A stretch of DNA of 11,121 bases from Glomus cerebriforme (GCA_003550305.1 QKYT01000973.1:6298-17418); one strand, 5' to 3'; numbered from the stretch's first letter, positions 1 through 7,991 are shown. Made by a program: numbers and translations. Notes: generated by a model from the sequence alone, not told the origin.

Positions 1-104
1 TTTTTTTTTTTTACTGAAATAATTAATAAACAAGTATTTAATAATTTAAGATGATGGTAAAAACATCTTAAGTATTTAATGAGCTAAAATATATTCAAAA
101 AATG

Positions 105-212
105 GTAAGTAAAATTAATTTTATGTCAAGACTGATGGTATATAAAAATAATCATTTAAGCATTTATATTAATAACTAATTTTACTAATTTTATATTTTT
201 CTATATATTAAG
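105..212 (+). other. Candidate spliceosomal intron
   Basis: The segment starts with a consensus donor GTAAGT (105-110) and ends with a pyrimidine/T-rich acceptor, CTATATATTAAG (201-212). Two CTAAT-like branch-point motifs lie about 25-40 nt upstream of the acceptor. The length of 108 nt suits a fungal intron. It is preceded by an ATG (102-104) in a frame with a stop 11 codons upstream, and followed by ATG at 213, so it either sits in a 5' leader or splits the first codons of a small gene. This is inferred from splice signals alone. Confidence 0.4.
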
Positions 213-279
213 ATGCATGAGATATACAATAATCCAAATTTCCATTCAGAAGAACAAGATGAATTTGAAATTCCTTATG
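213..279 (+). other. Candidate micro-exon of an unrecognised small gene
   Basis: Sixty-seven bases are framed by an acceptor (AG at 211-212) and a consensus donor, G|GTAAGT at 280-285. Read from the ATG at 213 they give 22 codons plus one base, an acidic and Asn-rich peptide beginning MHEIYNNPNFHSEEQDEFEI. This is unlike the low-complexity translations around it. Two possible acceptors for the next intron lie at 329-330 (ATATATACAG) and 341-342 (TATTTTAG). They differ by 12 nt, so both keep the same frame, which then reads about 16 codons to a TAA at 390-392. I do not recognise the product. It could be the 5' end of a gene with distant exons, a tiny secreted-type or regulatory peptide, or a decayed exon. 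Confidence 0.3.
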
Positions 280-1376
280 GTAAGTCCTTTTCTATTTGAA
301 TTTTGCTTAAAATAATTTTTATATATACAGTACATATTTTAGATATGGATTATTATCTATTGAAGATTTTTTTAATTTTTTTTTTTTCTTAAATATATTT
401 ATATATACAATATGTATTTTTTTATTTTATTTTAAACACTAAGATTTTAAATAGTTGATCTTACAAATTTTCTTAGTTTGTAATTTAAAATAAGTTATTA
501 AGATAAATTATTCAATTATTATATAAATTATCGTGCTCCGTATATTTAACATAATTGCCAATAAGTTGGTTAATTTGGTTATTTTAAAATATCAATAAAT
601 AAGCTATTATTTACTATTCAATGTGTCACATGATAATATCATTATTAATCTTGCCCTAAATACAACAATTTTAAAAAAGATTTAATTTCACTACTGGCAT
701 AATTATTTTTAAAAATATTATGATATAATGAGAGGCTATTGTAACCACAACAACCACATGTGTGGTAAAGGCATTTAAATTGTAATGTGAAAATTCAATC
801 AATTAAAATATAATAACTTTATTATTTATTAAAAAATAGCTTTTTAATTTAAACTAGAATTACAAAGCTTAATTTAGAGATTAAATAAAAACTGATGATA
901 TTATTATAAAAAATATAAAATTCAAAACTTAAACTGCCCCAGTTAATAACAAAAAATAAAAAAAACCATTAACCTATGTTAACATAAGACTCTTTCATAA
1001 AATTAGTATGTGTTTGAATTGTTTATTATAAAAAAAATTTTACAAAAAATGTTCTTCTATCTAGTATTAAAGTACTATTACTCCAAAATTTATAATATTT
1101 GTGCTTAAAATTGTGTTTAAAAATAATATCACAACATTATTATCTGTTATTGTTATTGCTTGTGCTATAATTACATAATTTTCAATCTTTATTCTTCCAG
1201 TTTTCTTTATATAATGTCATAATTATACATATTGAATAATATATAATTTTTTAATGTAATGTTCATATAATTATTTCGAAATATACTATAAATTAGGGTC
1301 TACTAATATTCATTATCAAACTAATATATTTCAGTCTTAAAACTAACAAAAAATCTTTTTAAAGAAATAATAATAA

Positions 1377-1382
1377 TTTATT
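1377..1382 (-). terminator. Polyadenylation hexamer AATAAA overlapping the F-box stop codon
   Basis: Read on the minus strand, AATAAA starts on the last base of the TAA stop of the F-box gene and runs downstream. If used, cleavage would give a 3' UTR of only about 15-30 nt. AATAAA is common by chance in such AT-rich DNA, so the support is positional only. Confidence 0.25.
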
Positions 1383-2809
1383 TAACTAAATTCATCATCA
1401 TTGAAATCCGTTACTTTAAATTTCTTAATAACTCCTAATTCAATATAATTATTAATTATTTCCATATTTTTATCATTTTTATCTAAACTATCTGCATCAT
1501 AATTAACAATTACCAAAGAAAGAGATTTTTGTGGTACATGATTTGTCCAATTTATAAAAAAGGACTCTAAATCTTCTGGAAGTAATTTTGATTGTATATA
1601 ATAAAAATGATATAAAATTATTTCATAAAGATTTTCATGTGAATATTTTACAACTGTTTCCAATGCTTCTTTTTCATTCAAAAATTTACCTCCACACCAA
1701 ATTTTAATAGTTTCTAAATATTGACAACCACCAAAAACCAATTTCATTGTTTCCAATTCATTATATTTAAATCCAGTGGATAATTTTCTAAGATTTGGAC
1801 AAAATTTAGCAATAGTTAAATTCAATGAATTATCACTATAATCTTCTAAATCACCTATGTAACATTCTTTTAAATTTTTTCCATTATTTTCTAAAAATTT
1901 GACCAATAATTCAAATCTTGGACATGCACCTTGAATTTTTAAAATTTGTAATTTTGGGAAAATAGCATATTGTAATTTATCAAAATCTACAAAATCTTCT
2001 TCAAAATAAAAAAATAATTGAAGTTCTTGTAAATTAATGAATCTAGTGATAAATGATAAAGAAATAAAATTATCATAATGAATATTTAATTTGATTAAAG
2101 TAATAGGAAGTTTTTCTATTAAGAGAGTTAAATCTGTCAATACATTAACTTGAGTCATACCAAAAGATTGTAAATTTTTCTGAGTAGAAATTAAATCTAT
2201 TAATCCCTCTGAAATAACTTGTTCAACTGTTATGTCTAATGATGATAAATTATGACATTTTTGAGAAAGTTGATAAAAAAATTCGGATGAAAAATTTGAG
2301 ATACAATGTAATTCTGAAAGGTTTTTTAAACAAACTTTTTCTATAGGATAAAGGTTAATTTTTTTCGGATATTTCCATAAGAATAATTTTTTTAAAGAAC
2401 TAATTTCATTAAAAAAGAGTTTGATTATTTCTTGTGTTACTATCAATGTATTATTGCTTGTATTATATGATTTAAGAAGTTGATTATTAAGAAGCAACTC
2501 AAGTTTGCAAATAATTTGGTGAACTGATAAAAATTTACAAAAAGCTGCATAATTAAACAATGGTGGATTTGAAGTTGGGGTTGAAATAATAATTTCATTA
2601 TTATATAAAATTTCTTTTGACTCATTTGGGAGACAAGCAATTAAGGTACGAAAATTTGAAGTTTTATAATTTAAAACATTTCTCCAAAAAATTCTCACTG
2701 AAATTTTACACCAAAGATGATTAACTAATAAACATGAATGTAAATTAACCATATCATCTTCTAAATATTCTAAAATTTCGTTTAAACAATCAGCGGAAAG
2801 TTGAGCCAT
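1382..2809 (-). CDS. F-box protein with degenerate leucine-rich repeats
   Basis: This is a complete 475-residue single-exon gene. Residues 3-46 form an F-box: LSADCLNEILEYL, then SCLLVNHLWC and the helix ending FWRNVL. The usual Pro of the LP motif is replaced by Ser. The known role of F-box proteins is to bind Skp1 and present substrates to an SCF (Skp1-cullin-F-box) ubiquitin ligase. From about residue 138 to 400 come irregular leucine-rich repeats, visible as recurring L..L.I or L..L.L cores (for example near 162-170, 187-193, 259-266, 287-292, 338-345 and 365-371), which would form the substrate-binding surface. There is no signal peptide or membrane segment, so it is probably cytosolic or nuclear. 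The start at 2809 is the first ATG and the F-box follows at once. Length and order match the many F-box/LRR paralogues of Rhizophagus. The substrate cannot be predicted. Confidence 0.88.
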   Translation of the reverse strand: MAQLSADCLNEILEYLEDDMVNLHSCLLVNHLWCKISVRIFWRNVLNYKTSNFRTLIACLPNESKEILYNNEIIISTPTSNPPLFNYAAFCKFLSVHQIICKLELLLNNQLLKSYNTSNNTLIVTQEIIKLFFNEISSLKKLFLWKYPKKINLYPIEKVCLKNLSELHCISNFSSEFFYQLSQKCHNLSSLDITVEQVISEGLIDLISTQKNLQSFGMTQVNVLTDLTLLIEKLPITLIKLNIHYDNFISLSFITRFINLQELQLFFYFEEDFVDFDKLQYAIFPKLQILKIQGACPRFELLVKFLENNGKNLKECYIGDLEDYSDNSLNLTIAKFCPNLRKLSTGFKYNELETMKLVFGGCQYLETIKIWCGGKFLNEKEALETVVKYSHENLYEIILYHFYYIQSKLLPEDLESFFINWTNHVPQKSLSLVIVNYDADSLDKNDKNMEIINNYIELGVIKKFKVTDFNDDEFS

Positions 2810-2810
2810 C

Positions 2811-2820
2811 TTTTTTTTTT
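2811..2820 (-). promoter_or_regulatory. Oligo(A) leader immediately before the F-box ATG
   Basis: On the coding strand, ten A followed by one G precede the ATG, and the base after the ATG is G. A-rich sequence just before the start codon is known to favour initiation in fungi. A pure A10 run is an extreme form and is also a slippage-prone microsatellite. The Sel1 gene in this window has the same arrangement. Confidence 0.45.
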
Positions 2821-2845
2821 CTAGAGTTAAAGGATACGAAGTTAC

Positions 2846-2853
2846 CTTTTATA
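2846..2853 (-). promoter_or_regulatory. Candidate TATA box of the F-box gene
   Basis: The minus strand carries TATAAAAG, followed by another G. This is a consensus TATA element ending 36 nt upstream of the ATG. If transcription starts about 30 nt downstream of it, the 5' leader would be only about 10-15 nt and would consist mostly of the A10 run. TATA-like strings are frequent in AT-rich DNA, but TATAAAAGG is more specific than the background. Confidence 0.4.
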
Positions 2854-2951
2854 AATTATTTACAATTGTGTAACAAACATAAGGATCATTGGGTTTCACT
2901 AATTAGCTATGTGTAAATCATCATGCAATGAATTAATTTGCGCAGAAATTG

Positions 2952-2986
2952 TGTTGTACAAGTTTCGTTGTTTGTACAGTACAACA
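2952..2986. repeat. Inverted repeat TGTTGTAC / GTACAACA in the F-box upstream region
   Basis: Perfect 8-bp arms, TGTTGTAC (2952-2959) and GTACAACA (2979-2986), enclose a 19-nt loop that contains a further TTGTACA. The repeat lies about 145-175 bp upstream of the F-box ATG. It could be a binding site for a dimeric factor or a decayed repeat end. Confidence 0.35.
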
Positions 2987-3269
2987 AAAAAATGTATTTT
3001 AAACAATAACATTTATTTTTAAAATTGTATTTATTTGTCTGTTTCAAAATGATTGAAAATAAACAATTTATTTCACATAAAATTTTCCGTCCGTATAACT
3101 TACGTTACTAAATGTGTTTTAGCATATTTTTGTTGAATTAAATAGAATTTTTAGAACATTTTTATATTTTATAATTTTATCATATTTAATGATTATATAA
3201 TTGACAATCCAACAAATTACATTTTCAAAGTTTATATTTAAAATAAAAAGCTACATATAAAGGTATATA

Positions 3270-3463
3270 AAATTTTTTAAACGTAGAACTGCGTTGGAAG
3301 TATGTAATAGTTCTACAAGGTATTATGTCTGGATGTAGAACTACTTAGTTCTATGCCATAGATTGCTATAGTACTACAAAGTACTACGACTCACCGCAAT
3401 ACTATGGAAGTTCTTCGCAATATTTACAGAAATTTACGGTAGATCTACGCCAAAAAAAAATTT
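3270..3463. repeat. Palindrome-rich short repeat with imperfect terminal inverted repeats
   Basis: This island is clearly richer in GC than its flanks. It contains alternating copies of an 8-mer and its reverse complement: GTAGAACT (3283-3290), AGTTCTAC (3309-3316), GTAGAACT (3335-3342) and AGTTCTA (3347-3353). Two direct copies of AGTACTAC (3370-3377, 3380-3387) and a perfect palindrome GTAGATCTAC (3439-3448) follow. The segment TAGAACTA-CT-TAGTTCTA (3336-3353) is a perfect hairpin. The ends resemble each other in inverted orientation (about 3270-3287 against 3444-3463, sharing TCTACG and an A-rich run). This looks like a MITE-type or structured dispersed repeat. No target-site duplication was found, so the boundaries are approximate. 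Confidence 0.5.
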
Positions 3464-3965
3464 AACAATTAGAAAGTCGTATAAAATTTAAAATTAATTA
3501 AAAAATTAATAAAATCACATTAAGCCGATAAAAAATTTTTTTTTTTTTATAAAGATCTATCCTATCACACATATATTTTTTGGGGAATATAATTTATAAT
3601 TAATGTACATTTTTAATTAGTAATCGGTTCAATCATATTTATATTTATTAATAATTATTCGTTTAAATTATTAGAACATTCGGAACTATACATTCATTTA
3701 AATTTGTTCATGTTTGTCCAATATTTGAGAATATTTTGGGTACCTAAATCAAAAATTTTTTCGTATTTTATAAATTTATCAAGTTTAGATATGAGCAGTA
3801 ATTTATGAAAATATATCTTTATCTTTTTTTAAAAATTCTGAGCTCAACGAGTTAAAATTTTAAAGATAATGATAATAAAAGTCCGTCTCATCCAAGTAAT
3901 TTATCAAAATTGTTCAAATCTTATTATTTTCCAATGATAATATTTAAAGTTTAAGTGGATTGATT

Positions 3966-3987
3966 ATTCATCCCGTTTTGGATGAAT
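3966..3987. repeat. Short perfect hairpin ATTCATCC / GGATGAAT
   Basis: Arms of 8 bp (3966-3973 and 3980-3987) flank a 6-nt loop, CGTTTT. No U-tract follows directly and no gene ends here, so it is not an obvious terminator. A partial copy (AATTCATCA) lies about 30 bp downstream. Its role is unknown. Confidence 0.35.
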
Positions 3988-4377
3988 TATATAAAATATT
4001 AATTCATCACCAATTAGTTTATTCGTTTCAAAAATATATTTAAAATAAAATTAGTAATAAATTTATGTTATTTTTATAGTTAAAAAAATGTATCCGTCAT
4101 TCTATTTTTCAAATATTAACACAAAAAAAAAAAAAAAGAATTTATTTCCATAGTAAAATTTTTATATTATAAAAAGCAATATCCAAATATTCAACTTTAA
4201 ATCAGAAGTTGCTAAAAAAAATATTACTTTATTCATAATAAAAGTTATTAAAAGAACAAAATACATTAAATAAGTCACTAATGATTAAAATTATAAGAAT
4301 ATATTTTTTTTATTTTTTTTTGTTCATTTTTATTTCGTAATATCTTTATTAATTACAGTAATTATCGTTATTAACAT

Positions 4378-4390
4378 CGGAGATTCTCCG
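4378..4390 (+). promoter_or_regulatory. CGG-N7-CCG dyad upstream of the Sel1 gene
   Basis: CGGAGA-T-TCTCCG is a 13-nt dyad about 175 bp upstream of the Sel1 ATG, in surroundings that are almost entirely A and T. Inverted CGG triplets with a fixed spacer are the known binding pattern of dimeric fungal Zn2Cys6 factors. That such a factor binds here is inference; only the dyad itself is seen. Confidence 0.3.
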
Positions 4391-4554
4391 GATATTATAA
4401 TTACCATTGACGATCATACATTAAGTAATTAAGTAACTGCATATTCGGCGCAGATAACAATTACGCAATATATTACACAAAATACGATCGACAAAACAAA
4501 TAAAAATATTTATTTAAAAAAAAATTTTTTCATTTACATATTCTTTTGTTTTAC

Positions 4555-4563
4555 AAAAAAAAA
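4555..4563 (+). promoter_or_regulatory. Oligo(A) leader immediately before the Sel1 ATG
   Basis: Nine A directly abut the ATG at 4564, and the base after the ATG is G. This mirrors the A10-G-ATGG context of the F-box gene. An in-frame TTG at 4546 lies further upstream, but a eukaryotic nuclear gene would not normally start there, and the ATG gives the sensible N-terminus METDNF. A TATA-like TATTTAAA lies at 4511-4518. Confidence 0.45.
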
Positions 4564-6519
4564 ATGGAAACTGACAATTTCGAAATAATTATTGATATGA
4601 AAGAATTTAATGATAAAATTCCTTCATATATATTAAAACAAGCAGAAGAATCATTTAATAAAACATTTAATTTATCGGATAATATTGAAACCGTTATTGA
4701 TAAATTAATTATACTTTTGATTGAAATACAAGATAAATTATTTCATGATTTTATAGAAATAAAACAATTTATTTATCAATGTATTTCTCTTTCAAATCAA
4801 ATTTCAATCAATATTCCTATTTGGCTTATAAAAAATCAAACTAAATCTCAATATATTTTCTTTCTTGGATTTCTTTATTATAATGGTATTATTGTAGAGA
4901 AGAATGATGAGGAAGCTTTTAAATTATTTTCAAAAGCTTCAGAAGATAATTATTCTATTGCACAAGTTTATCTAAGTAAATGTTATCAATTAGGAATAGG
5001 AACTGAAATTAATAATACTTTAGCAATTACATTTTTACATAATGCCATAGAGAATGGTAGTATATGTGGAAAACTTTATCTTGGTAATTTATATAAAGAT
5101 GGTATGGGAATAAATATAGATTTAGATAAAGCATTTTATTGGTATGAAAAAGCAGCAGATAATGGAAATAAAATAGCACAATATAATTTAGGTAAATGTT
5201 ATCAATATGGAAAGGTTATTGAAAAAAATGAAGCTAAAGCATTTGAAATGTATACGAAATCAGCTAAACAAGAATATAGTAGAGCCCAACATAGGCTTGG
5301 AGATCTTTATGAAGAAGGTATAGGTATAGAAAAAGATTTAGAAAAATCCATTTATTGGTATCAAAGAGCAGCAGAAAATGGAAATAAAATATCACAATAT
5401 AATTTAGGTAGATGTTATCAATATGGTATAGGTATTGAAAAAGATGATGTTAAAGCATTTGAATGGTATAAAAGATCAGCTGAACAAGAATATACATATG
5501 CACATAATGGTTTAGGACTTTGTTATGAAAAAGGAATAGGTACGGAAAAAGATTTAGAAAAAGCAATTTATTGGCATAAAAAAGCAGCAGAAAATTCAAA
5601 TAAAATTGCACAGTATAATTTAGGTAGATGTTATCAATATGGAATAGGTATAGAAAAAGATGAAATTAAAGCATTGGAATTGTATAAAAAGTCAGCCGAT
5701 CAAGAATACAGTGATGCACAAAATCAACTTGGAATTCTTTATGAAAGTGGTAGTGGTATAGAAAATGATTTTGATAAAGCAATTTATTGGTATCAAAAAG
5801 CAGCTAAAAATGAAAATAAAGTTGCACAATACAATTTAGGTAGATGTTATCAACATGGTATAGGTATTGAAAAAGATGAAATTAAAGCATTCGAATTGTA
5901 TAATATATCAGCTAAACAAGGTTATAGTGATGCGCAATATAAACTTGGATATATTTATAAAAGAGGTATAGGTACAGAAAAAGATTTTAATGAAGCATTT
6001 TTATGGTATCAAAAGGCGGCAGAAAATGGAAATAAATTAGCACAATATAATTTAGGTAAATATTATCAATATGGATTATTAGGTATTGAAAATAATAAAC
6101 TCAAAGCATTTGAATTATATGAAAAATCAGCTGAACAAGAATATAATAGAGCTCAATATAGGCTTGCAAATTTTTATGAAGGGGGTATAGGTGTAGAAAA
6201 AGATTTTAAATCAGCATTTTTTTGGTATCAAAAAGCAGCAGAAAATGGAAATAAAATAGCACAATATGATTTAGGCAGATGTTATCAATATGGTATTGGT
6301 ATTGAAAAAAATGGAGCTAAAGCATTTGAATGGTATAAAAAATCAGCTGAACAAGAATATAGTAAAGCCCAATATAAACTCGGAGTTTTTTATGAAGAAG
6401 GCATAGGTACAGAAAAAGATTTAGAAAAAGCAATTTTTTGGTATAAGAAAGCTGTAAATAATAAATATCGATATGCTAGGAACAGTTTATATAACCTGTT
6501 ATTGACAATAGAATTTTAA
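4564..6519 (+). CDS. Sel1-like repeat protein with 15 repeats
   Basis: This is a complete, intronless gene of 651 residues, starting at the first in-frame ATG. Residues 1-94 form a helical, repeat-free N-terminus, including SDNIETVIDKLIILL and IPIWLIKNQ. Residues 95-634 are fifteen Sel1 repeats of about 36 residues with the pattern AQ..LG..Y..G.G.EKD..KA..WY.KAA. Residues 635-651 form a short cap. Repeats 4-15 alternate between type A (NKIAQYNLGRCYQYGIGIEK) and type B (Y..AQ..LG..YE.GIG.EKD). One extra residue occurs in repeat 12 (YGLLGIENN). Sel1 repeats form TPR-like superhelices that hold partners together, as in Hrd3/SEL1L and the chitin synthase activator Skt5/Chs4. There is no signal peptide or membrane helix, so it is probably cytosolic. 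In Rhizophagus many Sel1 proteins carry an N-terminal kinase domain, and none is present here. The partner is unknown. Confidence 0.93.
   Translation: METDNFEIIIDMKEFNDKIPSYILKQAEESFNKTFNLSDNIETVIDKLIILLIEIQDKLFHDFIEIKQFIYQCISLSNQISINIPIWLIKNQTKSQYIFFLGFLYYNGIIVEKNDEEAFKLFSKASEDNYSIAQVYLSKCYQLGIGTEINNTLAITFLHNAIENGSICGKLYLGNLYKDGMGINIDLDKAFYWYEKAADNGNKIAQYNLGKCYQYGKVIEKNEAKAFEMYTKSAKQEYSRAQHRLGDLYEEGIGIEKDLEKSIYWYQRAAENGNKISQYNLGRCYQYGIGIEKDDVKAFEWYKRSAEQEYTYAHNGLGLCYEKGIGTEKDLEKAIYWHKKAAENSNKIAQYNLGRCYQYGIGIEKDEIKALELYKKSADQEYSDAQNQLGILYESGSGIENDFDKAIYWYQKAAKNENKVAQYNLGRCYQHGIGIEKDEIKAFELYNISAKQGYSDAQYKLGYIYKRGIGTEKDFNEAFLWYQKAAENGNKLAQYNLGKYYQYGLLGIENNKLKAFELYEKSAEQEYNRAQYRLANFYEGGIGVEKDFKSAFFWYQKAAENGNKIAQYDLGRCYQYGIGIEKNGAKAFEWYKKSAEQEYSKAQYKLGVFYEEGIGTEKDLEKAIFWYKKAVNNKYRYARNSLYNLLLTIEF
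5167..6465 (+). repeat. Six tandem A-B dimers of Sel1 repeats within the gene
   Basis: The segment encodes 433 residues, which is twelve repeats of 36 plus one inserted residue. The NK.AQY.LG..YQ motif recurs every 72 residues (216 bp) and the Y..AQ..LG..Y motif recurs between them. This implies growth of the array in two-repeat units by unequal crossing-over, with later point divergence. Confidence 0.8.
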
Positions 6520-6741
6520 AAATATAATAATTAATGTTTAATTTAAAAACTAGCCTTAAAATTTTGAATAGATAAATTATTTCAAATCTATTCATATATT
6601 TAAAAAATCAATAATAAGAACTGATTTTTGTTTTATAATAAAATTCATAAGTTTATCACCTAGAAATACTGTATTCTTAAAATTTTTGTGTCTTGTTAAA
6701 AACTAAGCAAAATATGCTCTTTCATGATAAAAGTAGAATGT
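6520..6741. other. 3' flank of the Sel1 gene
   Basis: This is AT-rich sequence without a reading frame. The first AATAAA after the stop is at 6637-6642, about 118 nt downstream, and is a possible polyadenylation signal. The last bases (about 6730-6743) contain AAAAGTAGAATGTACC. It resembles the unit AAAAGTAGAATAGACC of the tandem array at 7992-8088. Confidence 0.4.
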
Positions 6742-7118
6742 ACCAAACCGGTTTTGGACCCGGTTCCACCTGACAATTCGGGACTGATTTCATATTACAA
6801 AAACTGATTTGGTTTAATGTGAGTAATTCTGGCCAGAATTATGTAAATTTCAAAATAAGGAAATTAGGTGTAATGACGTAATTCGGATAGTGTTGGCTCG
6901 AAAATTATAGGGTTAGAGATTTAGTCATAATTCTCATAATTTCGCATAAAATTCTCATAAAATTCTCATAAATTCTCATGATTTCTCATAATTTCTCAAT
7001 ACTCAATAATTTTGCAAGCTAATATTTGGCCTGAATTACGGTAATTACACAGGAAAATTTCATAATTCGGATGCACAAATCAGTTATAACTGGTTCGGGT
7101 TGGACCCGATTCAAAAAC
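6742..7118. mobile_element. Candidate non-autonomous fold-back element with GC-rich palindromic ends
   Basis: The left end carries a perfect palindrome AAACCGGTTT (6745-6754) and the pair AACCGG / CCGGTT (6746-6751, 6760-6765) around TTTTGGA. The right end carries a hairpin TCGGGT-TGG-ACCCGA (7095-7109). Both ends share a TTGGACCCG core in direct orientation. Just inside them, AACTGATTTG (6802-6811) is matched by its exact reverse complement (7076-7085). The interior has an 18-bp perfect palindrome, TAATTCTGG-CCAGAATTA (6824-6841), and a 10-bp satellite. There is no open frame, so it would depend on enzymes in trans. I could not identify a target-site duplication, so the limits are approximate and the transposon class is unknown. 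Confidence 0.5.
6925..7009. repeat. Minisatellite of about 10-11 bp, unit TCATAAATTC
   Basis: About eight imperfect copies of TCATAA(A)TTC run head to tail, with variants TCATAATTTCG, TCATAAAATTC, TCATGATTTC and TCATAATTTC. They end in two degraded TCAATA units. The array sits in the middle of the fold-back element and may have expanded inside it. Confidence 0.7.
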
Positions 7119-7991
7119 ACTAACCTCTAGATATAAGAATGGCTTCTTTTTTAAAAAAAAATTGTAAAAACTGTGAATCTGTATAAGTTGAATAATTTTA
7201 TTGATTTTGACTAACCTATTTCTCAAGTTCCAATTAATATGAGATCACGTCATATAGTCTTATGAAATAATAAATAAACCTATTAATTGTACAATTATAT
7301 AAAAGTTTTACCGAACTCAATTTATTTAAAATTGAACATTTCATTCTAAATTATTAGTATTATTATAACGGAACTTTAAGGCTAATTCTGGTCGAAATTA
7401 ATGTAATTTCAGTAAATTACAATTAATCTAAATATTTTAAGCAAGTTATGAGATCCTACTTTATCACATCATAAATGCACAATTTCTTTATATAATTTCA
7501 ACATAAAATGTTTAGAGTTGCGCTTAGAAATTCACAATCCATAGGTATATAATATTACGTTATGTAAAGTTCAACCTCAAAAAAATTTGCCTTAAAAATA
7601 TTTAGAAAATGATCTTTATATTAGTTAATAAAAGAGCTTAAACATGTATATTTTACATTAATTATGAGTCATAATTTTATGCGTCAGGCAAAATATAGAT
7701 TTTTTACACATAAGAAATAGTAAGTTCGTGAGTAATTTTATATTTGGTAATGTCATATAACAATTGGCGTAAGTTGCATCATAATTTTTTTGCTAAATAG
7801 GTATATACCAATAGTTATGGTAAATGATTTCTCTCTTGAACTAATCATTCTTTTAGACTTTTATAAAGCCTTTGGAGAAAATAATGATGCAAATTATTCA
7901 TGATATTAATATTTACGTAGTTTTCTCTTAGTCTGTAACTGGGGATTACATTATGATTATGTTATTTGCAAATTAGAAAATTAGATTAGTA
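7119..7991. other. AT-rich intergenic DNA with one diverged repeat fragment
   Basis: There is no coding frame longer than about 60 codons from an ATG. At about 7382-7415 the sequence TAATTCTGGTCGAAATTA, followed by a GTAATTTCA-like run, resembles 6824-6853 of the element upstream. It is therefore probably a decayed copy of the same family. I see nothing else identifiable. Confidence 0.5.

Larger units (their letters stand above)
1..1381. other. AT-rich non-coding region downstream of the F-box gene
   Basis: Apart from the candidate intron and micro-exon near 102-342, this stretch holds no open frame of useful length on either strand. It starts with a run of twelve T and is rich in A/T homopolymers. 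One small inverted repeat stands out, ACCACA-TG-TGTGGT at 753-766, which contains an E-box-like CACATG. Its function is unknown and it may be chance. I see no RNA gene and no clear transposon end. Confidence 0.6.
2821..4563. other. Intergenic region between the divergent F-box and Sel1 genes
   Basis: No credible coding frame is present on either strand. The region holds both promoters, the palindrome-rich repeat at 3270-3463, and hairpins at 2952-2986 and 3966-3987. A CGG-N7-CCG site lies at 4378-4390, and T/A homopolymer tracts occur at about 3533-3550 and 4123-4138. The rest is featureless AT-rich DNA. Confidence 0.6.

Noticed and set aside
1..12. Run of T at the start as a retroelement poly(A) tail on the minus strand
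   Set aside because: It is cut by the window edge, and no reverse transcriptase remnant or target duplication is visible. Homopolymers are common throughout the window.
2443..2640. 65-codon minus-strand frame inside the F-box gene
   Set aside because: It lies in another frame wholly within the F-box coding sequence and has no independent protein features.
4546..4563. Upstream TTG extension of the Sel1 gene (six extra residues)
   Set aside because: Nuclear fungal genes normally start at ATG. The extension only translates the oligo(A) leader into Lys codons, and the ATG at 4564 has a favourable context.
6925..7009. CRISPR-like array
   Set aside because: The 10-bp units abut with no unique spacers and lie in eukaryotic DNA. 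It is a minisatellite.
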